From CBDHCC01 sp965219235 (GTDB lineage: Bacteria > Pseudomonadota > Alphaproteobacteria > Sphingomonadales > Sphingomonadaceae), in the NCBI GenBank assembly GCA_965219235.1, contig OZ244721.1, forward strand, positions 248,001 through 312,000: a DNA stretch of 64,000 nucleotides, written 5' to 3'. Shown one piece after another: positions 33,069 to 41,500 of the stretch (the first letter of the stretch is position 1; each line of letters starts with the position of its first letter). The position numbers and the translations under genes were made by a program. The notes under the pieces are model-generated. The model was not told where the DNA came from, made no database searches, and worked only from the letters and a program-made list of their open reading frames with translations.

Positions 33069-33991
33069 TCGAAGCGGCGATGATCTGGAACGAGCCCAAC
33101 AACAAGTCGCACTGGGACCCGGCTGTGGACCCCGACTGGTCGCGCTTCGCCGACACGGTGAGGCTGGCCTCGGCGGCGATCGCGCGCGCCAATCCGGCAG
33201 TGACGAAGGTGCTGGGCGGCATGAGCCCGATCGACCCGCACTGGACCCGTCGCATGGGCGAGATGGGTGTCCTCGACGCGGTCGACGTGGTCGCCGTCCA
33301 CGGCTTTCCCCTCGACTGGAACCTCTGGCCGATCCACGACTGGCCGGAGCAGGTGGCGTCGATCGAGGCGGTGGTCGGCGGCAAGCCGGTCTGGGCGACC
33401 GAGGTGGGCGTGGGCTCCTTCGGAGCGGAGGAGGTGCAGGTGTTCGGTGTCCAGCGCACCGCCGAGCTGCTGGTCGGGCGGGTGCCCCGCGTCTTCTGGT
33501 ACTCGCTGTTCGACCTGCCGCGGGAATGGGGCGCGGAGACGCGGCACCGGGAGGCGGAGGGGTCGAGCTACTACCGCCATTTCTATATGGGCCTGATCCG
33601 CGAGGACGGCAGCCCCAAGCCCGCGCTGGAGACGTTCCGGGGACTGGGCGGCGCCATGGGCCTGATGCAGTGGTTCCACTATCACGACCCCCGCCTGGAC
33701 GACGCGGTGCGTTGGATGCGCGAGCTGGGCGTCACCAAGCTGCGCACCGGGCTCTCCTGGGCGGACCGCTTCCGCGAGGGCGCGCTCGACTGGTTCGACC
33801 GGCAGATGGAGGCGCTGGCCGAGTTCGACACCACCGTCACCTACTGCTTCACGCCCCAGCATCTGGGCGTCGAGGCGCACCACACCTCGGCCGCCCGCGA
33901 TCCGCAGGGCTTCGCGGACTTCTGCCAGGAGATGACGGAGCGCTATGCGCCCGCAGCGGTGGAGGCGCCCCGTGCTCACGCCGCCGCCTGA
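33065..33991 (+). CDS. GH-A clan glycoside hydrolase-like protein with permuted barrel order
   Basis: 308 aa from GTG 33065 (GTGA overlap). It starts immediately with MIEAAMIWNEPNN, which in (beta/alpha)8 GH-A enzymes is strand 4 with the acid/base Glu. Strand 7 with the nucleophile-like Glu follows in PVWATEVGVGS, then strand 8 (VFWYSLFDLP). Only after these come segments looking like strands 1-3: GLMQWFHYHD, LGVTKLRTGLSWADRF and TTVTYCFTP. The order 4-5-6-7-8-1-2-3 implies circular permutation. Both catalytic-type glutamates are present. No signal peptide, so it should be cytoplasmic; it may process a glycan precursor or act as a transglycosidase. Annotation as beta-xylosidase is common for such proteins but unproven. 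Confidence 0.75.
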   Translation: MIEAAMIWNEPNNKSHWDPAVDPDWSRFADTVRLASAAIARANPAVTKVLGGMSPIDPHWTRRMGEMGVLDAVDVVAVHGFPLDWNLWPIHDWPEQVASIEAVVGGKPVWATEVGVGSFGAEEVQVFGVQRTAELLVGRVPRVFWYSLFDLPREWGAETRHREAEGSSYYRHFYMGLIREDGSPKPALETFRGLGGAMGLMQWFHYHDPRLDDAVRWMRELGVTKLRTGLSWADRFREGALDWFDRQMEALAEFDTTVTYCFTPQHLGVEAHHTSAARDPQGFADFCQEMTERYAPAAVEAPRAHAAA

Positions 33992-35087
33992 GGCCATCCG
34001 GCTCGCCGTCGTCGGCGTCGGCAACTGCGCCAGCTCGCTCGTCCAGGGCATCCACCACTACCGCGCCGGCGCGAACGAGACGATCGGCCTTATGCGCGAG
34101 ACGCTGGGCGGCTATCGCCCCAGCGACATCCGCGTGGTCGCCGCCTGGGACGTGGACCGGCGCAAGGTCGGGCGCGACGTGGCCGACGCGATCTTCGCGC
34201 ACCCCAACAACACCACCGTGTTCTGCGAGCGCATCGAGCCGACCGGCGCGACCGTCGCGATGGGTCGGGTGCTCGACGGCGTCGCCGAGCACATGGGCGG
34301 CTATCCCGACGAGCGCACCTTCCTGCTCTCCGACGCGCCGGAACCCGGCCATGACGACGTGGTCGCCACCCTGCGCGACACCGGCGCGCACGTGCTCGTC
34401 AACTACCTGCCGGTGGGCAGCCAGCGGGCGACCGAGTTCTACGCCGACTGCGCGCTGGAGGCCGGCTGCGCGATGGTGAACGCGATCCCCGTCTTCATCG
34501 CCAGCGATCCCGCCTGGGCCGCGCGCTTCGAAAGAGCGGGCGTGCCGATCATCGGCGACGACATCAAGGCGCAGCTCGGCGCCACCATCGTCCATCGCGT
34601 GCTGACCGACCTGTTCGCCCAGCGCGGGGTGGCGCTCGACCGGACCTACCAGCTCAACACCGGCGGCAACACCGACTTCCTGAACATGCTCAACCGCACC
34701 CGGCTGGCGTCCAAGAAGGAATCGAAGACGGAGGCCGTGCAGTCGGTCGCCGCCGAGCGGATGGCGGACGAGACCATCCATGTCGGTCCGTCGGACTACG
34801 TCGCGTGGCAGAACGACAACAAGGTGTGCTTCCTGCGCATGGAGGGCCGGCTGTTCGGCGGCGTGCCCATGAACCTGGAGCTCAGGCTGTCGGTCGAGGA
34901 CAGCCCGAACTCGGCCGGCGTCGCCATCGACATGATCCGCTGCGCCAAGCTGGCGCTCGACCGTGGGCTGGCCGGCCCCGTGCTGCCCGCGAGCGCCTGG
35001 TTCTGCAAGCATCCGCCGGAGCAGATGACGGACGACGCGGCTCGCAACGCGGTGGAGGCGTGGGTGGGGGGTGCGCCGGCGGGGTAG
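33972..35087 (+). CDS. ino1: Inositol-3-phosphate synthase
   Basis: 371 aa from GTG 33972, with GGAGG 6 nt upstream and a 20-bp overlap with the glycosidase gene. Converts glucose 6-phosphate to 1L-myo-inositol 3-phosphate with bound NAD. VVGVGNCASSLVQGI is the NAD-binding start. VNYLPVGSQRATEFYADC, NAIPVFIASDP, IIGDDIKAQLGATI and LNTGGNTDFLNML are the conserved core of the archaeal/actinobacterial-type enzyme, with catalytic lysines in IIGDDIKAQ and SKKESKT. It indicates that an inositol-containing compound is made by the surrounding cluster. Confidence 0.94.
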   Translation: MLTPPPEAIRLAVVGVGNCASSLVQGIHHYRAGANETIGLMRETLGGYRPSDIRVVAAWDVDRRKVGRDVADAIFAHPNNTTVFCERIEPTGATVAMGRVLDGVAEHMGGYPDERTFLLSDAPEPGHDDVVATLRDTGAHVLVNYLPVGSQRATEFYADCALEAGCAMVNAIPVFIASDPAWAARFERAGVPIIGDDIKAQLGATIVHRVLTDLFAQRGVALDRTYQLNTGGNTDFLNMLNRTRLASKKESKTEAVQSVAAERMADETIHVGPSDYVAWQNDNKVCFLRMEGRLFGGVPMNLELRLSVEDSPNSAGVAIDMIRCAKLALDRGLAGPVLPASAWFCKHPPEQMTDDAARNAVEAWVGGAPAG

Positions 35088-35210
35088 GGTGAGCCATCCT
35101 CATCCTCCCTGAAGGGGATCATCGCATATTCCACGAAGAAGGGGGCGGCCATTTACGGGCTCAACCCCTCGTACCGGAACCCCGGCGCCGCTCCGCCCAT
35201 TCCCCGATCC

Positions 35211-35711
35211 ATGACCAGCCCGTTCCCCCGCCTCGCCCCCGTCCTAGTCCCCGCCATCGCCCTCGCGGCCTGTCAGCCCTCACCTGAGGCGGTGACCGAC
35301 CCCGTGCCGGTCCCGCCCTCCTCCCTCGCCCTGCAGCCGATTACCCTGGAGGAGACGCGCGGCAAGCTGCCCGAGGAGCTCGGCTGCGCCTTTGCGGCGG
35401 ACGGAGGCGCGCGCTCGCCGGCGCTCCTGATCGGCAAGGGCTTCGTCGGCGCGTCCGAGCCGCCCAAGGCCGCCGTCAAGCTCGACGGGCGCGTCCGGGT
35501 CCTGACCGGCGAGCGGGGCGGGGGCTACGGGACGCTGACCGCCGGCACGAGCTTCGCGGACGGCGAGGGCCTCCGCGCCACGCTCGCACGCGGGTCGGAC
35601 GAGGGGGCAGAGGACGGCTTCGAGTCCCAGGCGTGGATCGCCGATCTGACGGTGCGCGACGGCGACCGCACACGCACCTACGCGAAGGGACGCTGGACCT
35701 GCGGGCCGTGA
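35211..35711 (+). CDS. Hypothetical lipoprotein
   Basis: 166 aa with a lipoprotein signal (VLVPAIALAACQPSP; lipobox Cys at ~21). The mature part has two cysteines (ELGCAF and WTCGP) that could form a disulfide, and no recognised domain. It lies just after ino1 but 123 bp away and in a different style, so co-transcription is uncertain. Function unknown. Confidence 0.65.
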   Translation: MTSPFPRLAPVLVPAIALAACQPSPEAVTDPVPVPPSSLALQPITLEETRGKLPEELGCAFAADGGARSPALLIGKGFVGASEPPKAAVKLDGRVRVLTGERGGGYGTLTAGTSFADGEGLRATLARGSDEGAEDGFESQAWIADLTVRDGDRTRTYAKGRWTCGP

Positions 35712-35763
35712 GGGCGGGCGTGCCGACCGTTGCTGGTTGCGACCACGCGAGGCAGCTCGCTGC

Positions 35764-35812
35764 GCTCGCACCCACCCCTACCCCTCCCTCGCAAGGAGGG
35801 GAGTTCCTTCTG
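35764..35812. repeat. Half R4 repeat overlapping a stop codon
   Basis: CACCCACCCCTACCCCTCCC followed by TCGCAAGGAGGGGAG. The TAG of the EAL protein on the minus strand (35780-35778) lies inside it, so the residues PLLAREG at the C-terminus of that protein derive from the repeat. Confidence 0.8.
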
Positions 35813-36632
35813 AACCCGAAGCGCTCCACGACCCCGGCAGCCGCACGGGCGCCAGCGCCTCGAAGGCCGGCTCGGCGAACAGGAAGCCCTGGACGTAGCG
35901 CACCCCCATCGCGGCCAGCACCGCCAGCTCCGCCTCCGTCTCCACCCCCTCGGCGATGAGCGTCAGGCCGAGCGCGCCCGCCATGCCGACCAGGCTCTCC
36001 ACGATGGTGCGGCGCGGGCGGCTGTCCTCAACGCCGCGGATCAGCTCCATGTCCAGCTTGAGCATGTCGGGCTGGAACCGCGCCAGCAGGCTCAGGCCCG
36101 CATGGCCCGCGCCGAAATCGTCCAGCGCGGTGCCGAAGCCCATCGTCTTGTAGCTCTCGATGATCCCGGCGACGTGGGTCGGGTCGCCCATCTCCTCGTT
36201 CTCGGTGAACTCGAAGATCAGCCGGTCGGTCGGCAGGCCGCAGGCCGCCGCCGTGCGCAGCGTCAACTGGATGCAGGCGAGCGGCGAATAGACCGCGTTG
36301 GGCAGGAAGTTGATCGACAGCCGGGCGTCCGTCTCCAACAGGCCCGCCTTCACCGCCCCTTCGATCGCCGCGATGCGGCATCGCTGGTCGAAGGCGTAGC
36401 GGTTCTCCGCCGTCACCCGCGACAGCACGCTGGTCGCGCTCTCGCCGGCGGGGCCGCGCACCAGCGCCTCGTGCGCGAAGGGCGTGCCGGTGGTGAGATC
36501 GACGATCGGCTGGAACGCCATCGCGATCTCGAAGTCCATCGCCGCGCCGTCGCGGCAGCCGGTGCAGGCCGTGCGGGTCGGGACATGGTTCACCGGTTGC
36601 GCTCCATTCTGCGGCGTCAGTTGATCTCCCAA
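35778..36632 (-). CDS. EAL-domain cyclic-di-GMP phosphodiesterase
   Basis: 284 aa. A stand-alone EAL domain with all metal- and catalytic-site motifs visible: EALVRG, the Asn in SINFLPN, FEFTENEE, LDDFGAGHAG, the Lys in MLKLDME, AEGVET and VQGFLFAEP. It should therefore hydrolyse c-di-GMP to pGpG. A short N-terminal stretch with TACTGCRDG (two cysteines) precedes the domain and could be a metal or redox site. No membrane segment. The C-terminal end is encoded by an R4 repeat. It could link the adjacent glycan cluster to c-di-GMP control, but that is context only. Confidence 0.9.
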   Translation of the reverse strand: MGDQLTPQNGAQPVNHVPTRTACTGCRDGAAMDFEIAMAFQPIVDLTTGTPFAHEALVRGPAGESATSVLSRVTAENRYAFDQRCRIAAIEGAVKAGLLETDARLSINFLPNAVYSPLACIQLTLRTAAACGLPTDRLIFEFTENEEMGDPTHVAGIIESYKTMGFGTALDDFGAGHAGLSLLARFQPDMLKLDMELIRGVEDSRPRRTIVESLVGMAGALGLTLIAEGVETEAELAVLAAMGVRYVQGFLFAEPAFEALAPVRLPGSWSASGSEGTPLLAREG

Positions 36633-36736
36633 GGGTTAAGGAAGGTTTTCTCATGCTCGTACTTCCTGATGGTGGGAGTTTGAACATCGCGGACCATCGC
36701 TTCCTTGTCCCACCAATTCTTCGTCATTTCCCTTCT

Positions 36737-36817
36737 TCGTCATCCCCGCGAGGGCGGGGATCCATGCACCGCTTGCCGGGACGGGAGCCTGGATCCCCGC
36801 CTTCGCGGGGATGACGG
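36737..36817. repeat. R1 palindromic repeat pair
   Basis: CGTCATCCCCGCGAGGGCGG facing CCCGCCTTCGCGGGGATGACG-type arm, separated by ~25 nt. Confidence 0.88.
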
Positions 36818-36888
36818 TGGGGAGTCTGTGCCGGGGTGGCATGGGGAGCTGGTACGACGGACCCCCCCTCTCCACCGTGGTTGCCCTC

Positions 36889-36930
36889 CTTCCCGCGTTA
36901 TCCCGGCGTACGCCGGGATAACGCGGGAAG
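36889..36930. repeat. 42-bp perfect palindrome
   Basis: Each 21-nt half reads CTTCCCGCGTTATCCCGGCG plus T, meeting at a CGTACG centre with no loop and no mismatch. It occurs once in the window. It could extrude as a cruciform or be the contracted form of a repeat pair. Confidence 0.9.
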
Positions 36931-36966
36931 TCCGCGCCGGACCCTCCATAAGTCCGTCACCACGGC

Positions 36967-37173
36967 CTACCGCTTCTTCAACGCGTCCGGCTTGTGGCTC
37001 GCCCGCTTCCCCTCGTCGGTCTCGACGATATATTGCGGGTCGTCCTTGGACGCGCGCACCTGATGGCTCTTGATCTTGGTGTCGCTGGTCTGTTTGCGCA
37101 CCACTTCACCCTCCGCGGTGCCGCCGTGGCTGTTCCATTCGACCTTGTCGCCTTTGTGGAATTCGTCGGCCAT
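36967..37173 (-). CDS. DUF2945 / hypervirulence-associated TUDOR-like small protein
   Basis: 68 aa, MADEFHKGDKVEWNSHGGTA followed by EGEVVRKQTSDTKIK and ending in a lysine-rich tail. Matches the short single-domain family of SH3/Tudor-like fold. Very basic and soluble. Role unknown in bacteria. An upstream in-frame ATG at 37181 is in another frame, so 37173 is used. Confidence 0.82.
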   Translation of the reverse strand: MADEFHKGDKVEWNSHGGTAEGEVVRKQTSDTKIKSHQVRASKDDPQYIVETDEGKRASHKPDALKKR

Positions 37174-37213
37174 AGGGTCACTCCTTTGTCAGCTGCCCCC
37201 GGAGAACGCCCAG

Positions 37214-38182
37214 GTGTCTGAAACGATGCGCGCCGCCGTGCTGATCGCGCCCGGCGCGATGACCGTGCACGAGGTGCCGGTGCCGACGCCCGGCCCCGGC
37301 CAGGTGCGCGTGCGCATGGAGGGGTGCGGGGTGTGCGCGTCGAACCTGCTGCCCTGGGCGGGGTCGGAGTGGATCGACTATCCGCTGCCGCCCGGCGGGC
37401 TGGGGCACGAGGGCTGGGGGGTGGTGGACCTGGCTGGCGACGGCGTGGACGGAGTGGCGCTCGGCGACCGGGTGGCGACGCTCTCCGGCCAGGCCTTCGC
37501 GGAGTACGACATCGCGGACGCCGACGCGCTGATCCCGCTGCCGCCCGCGCTCACCGATCGGCCGGTGCCCGCCGAGCCGCTGGGCTGCGCGGTCAACATC
37601 CACCGCCGCTCCGACATCCGTGCGGGCCAGTGGGTGGCGATCGTCGGCATCGGCTTTCTGGGCGCGCTGCTGACCCGGCTGGCGACGGACGCGGGCGCGC
37701 GGGTGATCGCCATCTCGCGCCGCCGATCCTCGCTCGACCTGGCTCGCACCATGGGCGCGGCGGAGGTGATCGCGATGGACGACCATGGGGCGATCATCGA
37801 CCGAGTGATGGCGCTGACCGGCGGCCGGGGCTGCGAGCGGGTGATCGAGGCGGTGGGCAAGCAGTGGCCGCTCGACCTCGCCGGCGAGGTCGTGGCCACG
37901 GGCGGCCGGCTGGTGATCGCGGGCTATCACCAGGACGGGCCGCGCCAGGTGAACATGCAGGGCTGGAACTGGAAGGGGATCGACGTGGTGAACGCCCACG
38001 AGCGCGACCCGGCGGTGGTGCTGGCGGGCGCGCGCGCGGCGGTGGCGATGGTGGCCGACGGGCGGCTCGACCCGACGCCGCTCTACACCGGCCGCTATCC
38101 GCTGGCGCGGCTGGGCGAGGCGCTGGACGCGACGCGCGACAAGCCGGGCGGGTTCGTGAAGGCGCTGGTGGTGTTCCCTTGA
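37214..38182 (+). CDS. Zinc-type medium-chain dehydrogenase/reductase (MDR)
   Basis: 322 aa from GTG 37214 (GGAGAA 7 nt upstream); ATG 37226 is possible but badly spaced. MDR fold with catalytic-zinc-type GCGVCASNLLPW and GLGHEGWGVV, and the Rossmann glycine motif VGIGFLGALLTRLA. Late segment GYHQDGPRQVNMQGWNWKGI. Lacks the structural-zinc cysteine cluster. Likely oxidises or reduces a sugar or inositol derivative. Its stop overlaps the next oxidoreductase gene, and both may act with the inositol/glycan operon upstream. Confidence 0.85.
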   Translation: MSETMRAAVLIAPGAMTVHEVPVPTPGPGQVRVRMEGCGVCASNLLPWAGSEWIDYPLPPGGLGHEGWGVVDLAGDGVDGVALGDRVATLSGQAFAEYDIADADALIPLPPALTDRPVPAEPLGCAVNIHRRSDIRAGQWVAIVGIGFLGALLTRLATDAGARVIAISRRRSSLDLARTMGAAEVIAMDDHGAIIDRVMALTGGRGCERVIEAVGKQWPLDLAGEVVATGGRLVIAGYHQDGPRQVNMQGWNWKGIDVVNAHERDPAVVLAGARAAVAMVADGRLDPTPLYTGRYPLARLGEALDATRDKPGGFVKALVVFP

Positions 38183-39150
38183 AGAGGCTGGGCTTTCTCG
38201 GCACCGGCTGGATCGGGCGGCACCGGATGGCGGCGATGCTGGCGACCGGCACGGTGGAGACGGCGGGCGTGGCCGATCCGTCGGATGAGTGCGCCGCCGA
38301 GGCCCTGGCACTGGCACCGGGCGCGTCGCGGGTGGCGGGGCTGGAGGAGCTGCTGGCGCTCGGCCTCGACGGCCTCGTCATCGCCTCGCCCTCCGCGCTC
38401 CACGCCGATCAGGCGCGCACTGCTCTCGATGCAAGAACAGCGGTTTTCTGCCAAAAACCACTTGGACGAACGGCGGCGGAATGCGCGTCCGTGGTCGATG
38501 CGGCGAAGGCCGCGAACCGCCTGCTGGGGGTGGACTTCTCCTACCGCCGCACGGCGGCGGTGGAGGCGGTCGCCGGCCTGGTCCGCAGCGGAGAACTGGG
38601 CCGCGTCTTCGCCGCCGACCTGACCTTCCACAACGCCTACGGCCCCGACAAGCCGTGGTTCCACGACCCCGCTCTGTCCGGCGGCGGCTGCCTGATCGAC
38701 CTCGGCGTCCACCTCGTCGACCTGGCGCTCTGGGCGTTGGGCACCGATCAGGTGAGCGAGGTGTCGGCGACCCTGTTCAAGGACGGCGCGCCGCTGCGGC
38801 CCGGCGAGGTGGAGGACTACGCGCTCCTGTCGTTCACCGCCGGCGGAACGGCCGTGCGCCTCGCCTGCAGCTGGGGCGCGCACGAGGGGCGGGATGCGGT
38901 GATCGAGGCGCGGTTCGCTGGCACGACGGGCGGCGCGGCGGTGCGCAATGTCGGCGGCTCCTTCTACGATCTGGAGGCGCTCAGCTTCGACGGCACCACC
39001 GCCACGACCCTCGCCTCCCCACCCGACGAGTGGGGCGGCCGGGTCGCGGCCGACTGGGCGCGTTCTCTGGACGCAGGCGGCCGCTACGATCCGGCGGTCG
39101 AGAGCGTCGTGCGCGTGGCCAAGGTGCTGGACGCGGCCTACGGGCGGTGA
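38179..39150 (+). CDS. Gfo/Idh/MocA-family oxidoreductase
   Basis: 323 aa from TTG 38179, overlapping the MDR stop (TTGA). N-terminal Rossmann start RLGFLGTGWIGRHRM, cofactor-binding AVFCQKPLGRTAAEC (the EKP-type motif with K), and the C-terminal alpha/beta domain with GGGCLIDLGVHLVDLALWAL (catalytic-type Asp/His). The family includes inositol 2-dehydrogenases and ketoreductases of sugars. With ino1 nearby an inositol or scyllo/keto-inositol substrate is attractive but unproven. Confidence 0.88.
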   Translation: MKRLGFLGTGWIGRHRMAAMLATGTVETAGVADPSDECAAEALALAPGASRVAGLEELLALGLDGLVIASPSALHADQARTALDARTAVFCQKPLGRTAAECASVVDAAKAANRLLGVDFSYRRTAAVEAVAGLVRSGELGRVFAADLTFHNAYGPDKPWFHDPALSGGGCLIDLGVHLVDLALWALGTDQVSEVSATLFKDGAPLRPGEVEDYALLSFTAGGTAVRLACSWGAHEGRDAVIEARFAGTTGGAAVRNVGGSFYDLEALSFDGTTATTLASPPDEWGGRVAADWARSLDAGGRYDPAVESVVRVAKVLDAAYGR

Positions 39151-39164
39151 AGCCCTGCCCCTGC

Positions 39165-39226
39165 AAGCCTGAGCCTCTCGAAGGCGGGTTGGCGTGTCAC
39201 GGGCTTCGACAAGCTCAGCCTGGACG
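39165..39226. repeat. R3 palindromic repeat pair
   Basis: AAGCCTGAGCCTCTCGAAGG faces GGCTTCGACAAGCTCAGCCT, with 13-nt spacing. Follows the oxidoreductase stop and precedes the convergent receptor gene. Confidence 0.82.
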
Positions 39227-39287
39227 CGGAGAGGGAGACCCTGCTTCGGCGGTCCCCCTCTCCATCTTCGATAGCTGGGATCGCTCC

Positions 39288-41438
39288 TCAGAAATCCAGC
39301 CGCGCGCTCACCCGCAGGTCGCGGCCCGCGAGTGGGGCGAAGTCCTTGAGAAAGCTCGCATGGCGCCGCGCGTCCACGTCGAACAGGTTGTTGGCCGACA
39401 GCGCGAAGCTGAGCGAGCGGGTCTTGCCGAACGGGCGCACGTTGGCGCTCAGATTGACCATCGTGTAGCCGTCGGTCGGTGTCTCGAAATCGGCGATGCG
39501 ATCCTGGTCGAACACGCGCTCGACCTCGCCGCGCACGTCCACCTTGGGAGTGGTCACGCCCATCCCGCCCAGCAGGCGCAGGGGCGGGATGCGGGGCACC
39601 GGCCCGACGCTCTTCACCGTCGCGCGGACATAGTCGGCAAGCCCGTCGGCCACCACCTGCGCCGCCCCGAAGCGCGCGAGAGTCAGCGTGCCCTGCGCCT
39701 CGAACCCGTAATAGCGCGCGCCGGCCTGGTTCTGCTGGAAGACCGGCAGGCCGTCCTCCTCCTCCCCGGTCTGGGTCTCGTAGATGAAGTTTTTGAAGTC
39801 GTCGTAGAAGCCCGACAGCTCCAGCGTGTAGCCGCGCCCGCGACCGCGCAGCACACCTTCGACACCCAACGCCCGCTCGGTCTTCAGGAACGGATTGCCG
39901 ATCTCGAACGCCTGGGTGCCCGCGTGGGGGCCGTTGGCGAACAGCTCCTCGGCCGAGGGCGCACGCTGGGTGCGCGACACGCTGACGCCGGCGCGCCAGC
40001 CGTCCGCGAAGCCGTAGGAGCCGCCGCCGGACACCGACACGTTGGCATAGCGCCGCGTGCCGCCGAAGAACTGCGGCTGGTCGGGCAGCGGCGTGGCGGT
40101 CAGGATCGAGCGCTCGTAACGCCCGCCGGCTTCCAGCTTCAGCCGACCGAAGTCGAAGGTCTGCAGCGTGAACAGGCCCAGCTGTTCGGTCGAGTTCTTG
40201 GGCAGGAACGCCTCGTCGCCCACCACGTTGAAGTCGCGGTAGAAGAACTGGCCGCCCGTCGTGCCGCCCCAGACGCCGCGCGTCGCCTGCACCAGCTCCA
40301 GCCGCCCCTCGCCGCCCTTGTTGTAGAAGGCGGTGCCGATCGCTCCGTTGGGCTCCAGCTCGAAATGGCGATAGCTGGCATAGCCCGCGCGCAGGTTGAT
40401 GCGGTCCAGGATGCCGCCGCCGGTATCGACGCCGGCGCGCGCGTCCAGCCGGTTCTGCTTGACGTCCAGGCGCGGCGCCTCCTGCTCCTGGCCGGGCAGC
40501 GTCGCGTAGCGGATCGGCACGCCGTAGAGGCTGTCATAGTGGCTGTAGCTGACCCCCAGATCGCCGCCGTCGCGGATCAGCGCCACGCCGGCGCCCGCCG
40601 TCCAGGTCTCGCTGGCGGTGTTGGGCAGCCGGTCGCGGATGGCGGCGTTGGCGGCGAACTCGTCAGCGTCCTCGCCGCCCAGCGCGGCCGACGCCAGCGC
40701 CTCGCGGCGCGCGCGCGGGCTGAGCGCATAGCCGCCGATCTCCAGGTCGTCGCTCTTCAGATAGCTGCCATCGGCGTGGACGACGAAGCCGGTCGATCCG
40801 ACAGCCGCGTCCGCCGCGCCGCCGACCGAGCGTTCGTTGGCGGCCGAGCCATAGGTGGCGATGCCGGCGACGTGGACCGTCTCGTCGGGGACGGCGCGCG
40901 GGATGCGCCGGTCGATCACGTTCACGACGCCGCCCACCGCCGACGATCCGAACAGCAGCGCCTGCGGCCCGCGCAACACCTCGATCCGTTCGGCCAGCAG
41001 CGGGTCGATGATGACGGCGTGGTCGACGGACGTGTTCGACACGTCGATGGACCCGATCCCGTCGGTCAGTACGCGCACGCGCTCGCCCTGGAAGCCGCGG
41101 AGCACGGGCCGCGACGCCGACGGGCCGAAGGAAGTGGCCGAAACTCCAGGCGTGCGCGCGAGCGTGTCGCCGATCGTGGGCCGGAGCGCCTGGGTCAGCT
41201 GTTCGCCGGTCAGCACGGACACGCCCGACAGGATGTCCTCGCGCGCCACGCGCCGGCCGGTGATGACGATGGAGGCCGAGTCGTCCTGGTGGAACTCGTC
41301 GGTCGCAGGCGGGCTGACGGGGGGCGTGGCCGACGCGGGCGCCTCCTCGCCCGGCTGGCGATCCGTCGAGGCGGGCTGCGCCAGGGTGGGCATGGGCAAT
41401 GCGATGGTGGCGAGGAGGAGGGCAGTGGCAACGCGCAT
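39288..41438 (-). CDS. TonB-dependent receptor, ZnuD-like (probable zinc uptake)
   Basis: 716 aa, outer membrane. Signal peptide (ALLLATIALPMPTLAQ), a TonB-box-like SIVITGRR, plug domain (VLRGFQGERVRVLTDGIGSI, IEVLRGPQALLFGSSAVGGV) and a barrel ending with LSANNLFDVDARRHASFLKD and a terminal Phe. That C-terminal ARRHASFLKDFAPLAGR region is characteristic of ZnuD-type receptors. A His-containing loop (DEFHQDD) is near the N-terminus. A Zur-like palindrome lies ~45 bp upstream, supporting zinc. Monocistronic. Confidence 0.85.
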   Translation of the reverse strand: MRVATALLLATIALPMPTLAQPASTDRQPGEEAPASATPPVSPPATDEFHQDDSASIVITGRRVAREDILSGVSVLTGEQLTQALRPTIGDTLARTPGVSATSFGPSASRPVLRGFQGERVRVLTDGIGSIDVSNTSVDHAVIIDPLLAERIEVLRGPQALLFGSSAVGGVVNVIDRRIPRAVPDETVHVAGIATYGSAANERSVGGAADAAVGSTGFVVHADGSYLKSDDLEIGGYALSPRARREALASAALGGEDADEFAANAAIRDRLPNTASETWTAGAGVALIRDGGDLGVSYSHYDSLYGVPIRYATLPGQEQEAPRLDVKQNRLDARAGVDTGGGILDRINLRAGYASYRHFELEPNGAIGTAFYNKGGEGRLELVQATRGVWGGTTGGQFFYRDFNVVGDEAFLPKNSTEQLGLFTLQTFDFGRLKLEAGGRYERSILTATPLPDQPQFFGGTRRYANVSVSGGGSYGFADGWRAGVSVSRTQRAPSAEELFANGPHAGTQAFEIGNPFLKTERALGVEGVLRGRGRGYTLELSGFYDDFKNFIYETQTGEEEDGLPVFQQNQAGARYYGFEAQGTLTLARFGAAQVVADGLADYVRATVKSVGPVPRIPPLRLLGGMGVTTPKVDVRGEVERVFDQDRIADFETPTDGYTMVNLSANVRPFGKTRSLSFALSANNLFDVDARRHASFLKDFAPLAGRDLRVSARLDF

Positions 41439-41482
41439 GGAACAACAACTTTCGCCGGGAGCGTGGAACCGGCCTGCTATAC

Positions 41483-41500
41483 GTCATGTTACAACATATC
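41483..41500 (-). promoter_or_regulatory. Zur-like operator upstream of the ZnuD-like receptor
   Basis: On the minus strand GATATGTTGTAACATGAC contains the palindrome ATGTT-GT-AACAT, the shape of alphaproteobacterial Zur sites. The surrounding stretch is the AT-richest sequence of the region and includes TATAGC a few bases downstream, so the site probably overlaps the promoter. Zinc-loaded Zur would repress. Confidence 0.6.

Larger units (their letters stand above)
36633..36966. other. Gene-free interval with R1 pair and a long palindrome
   Basis: 334 bp between the EAL and DUF2945 genes. The left ~100 bp has lower GC and presumably contains the EAL promoter, though no clear -35/-10 was found. 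The remainder is an R1 pair and a 42-bp perfect palindrome. No coding signal seen. Confidence 0.6.
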
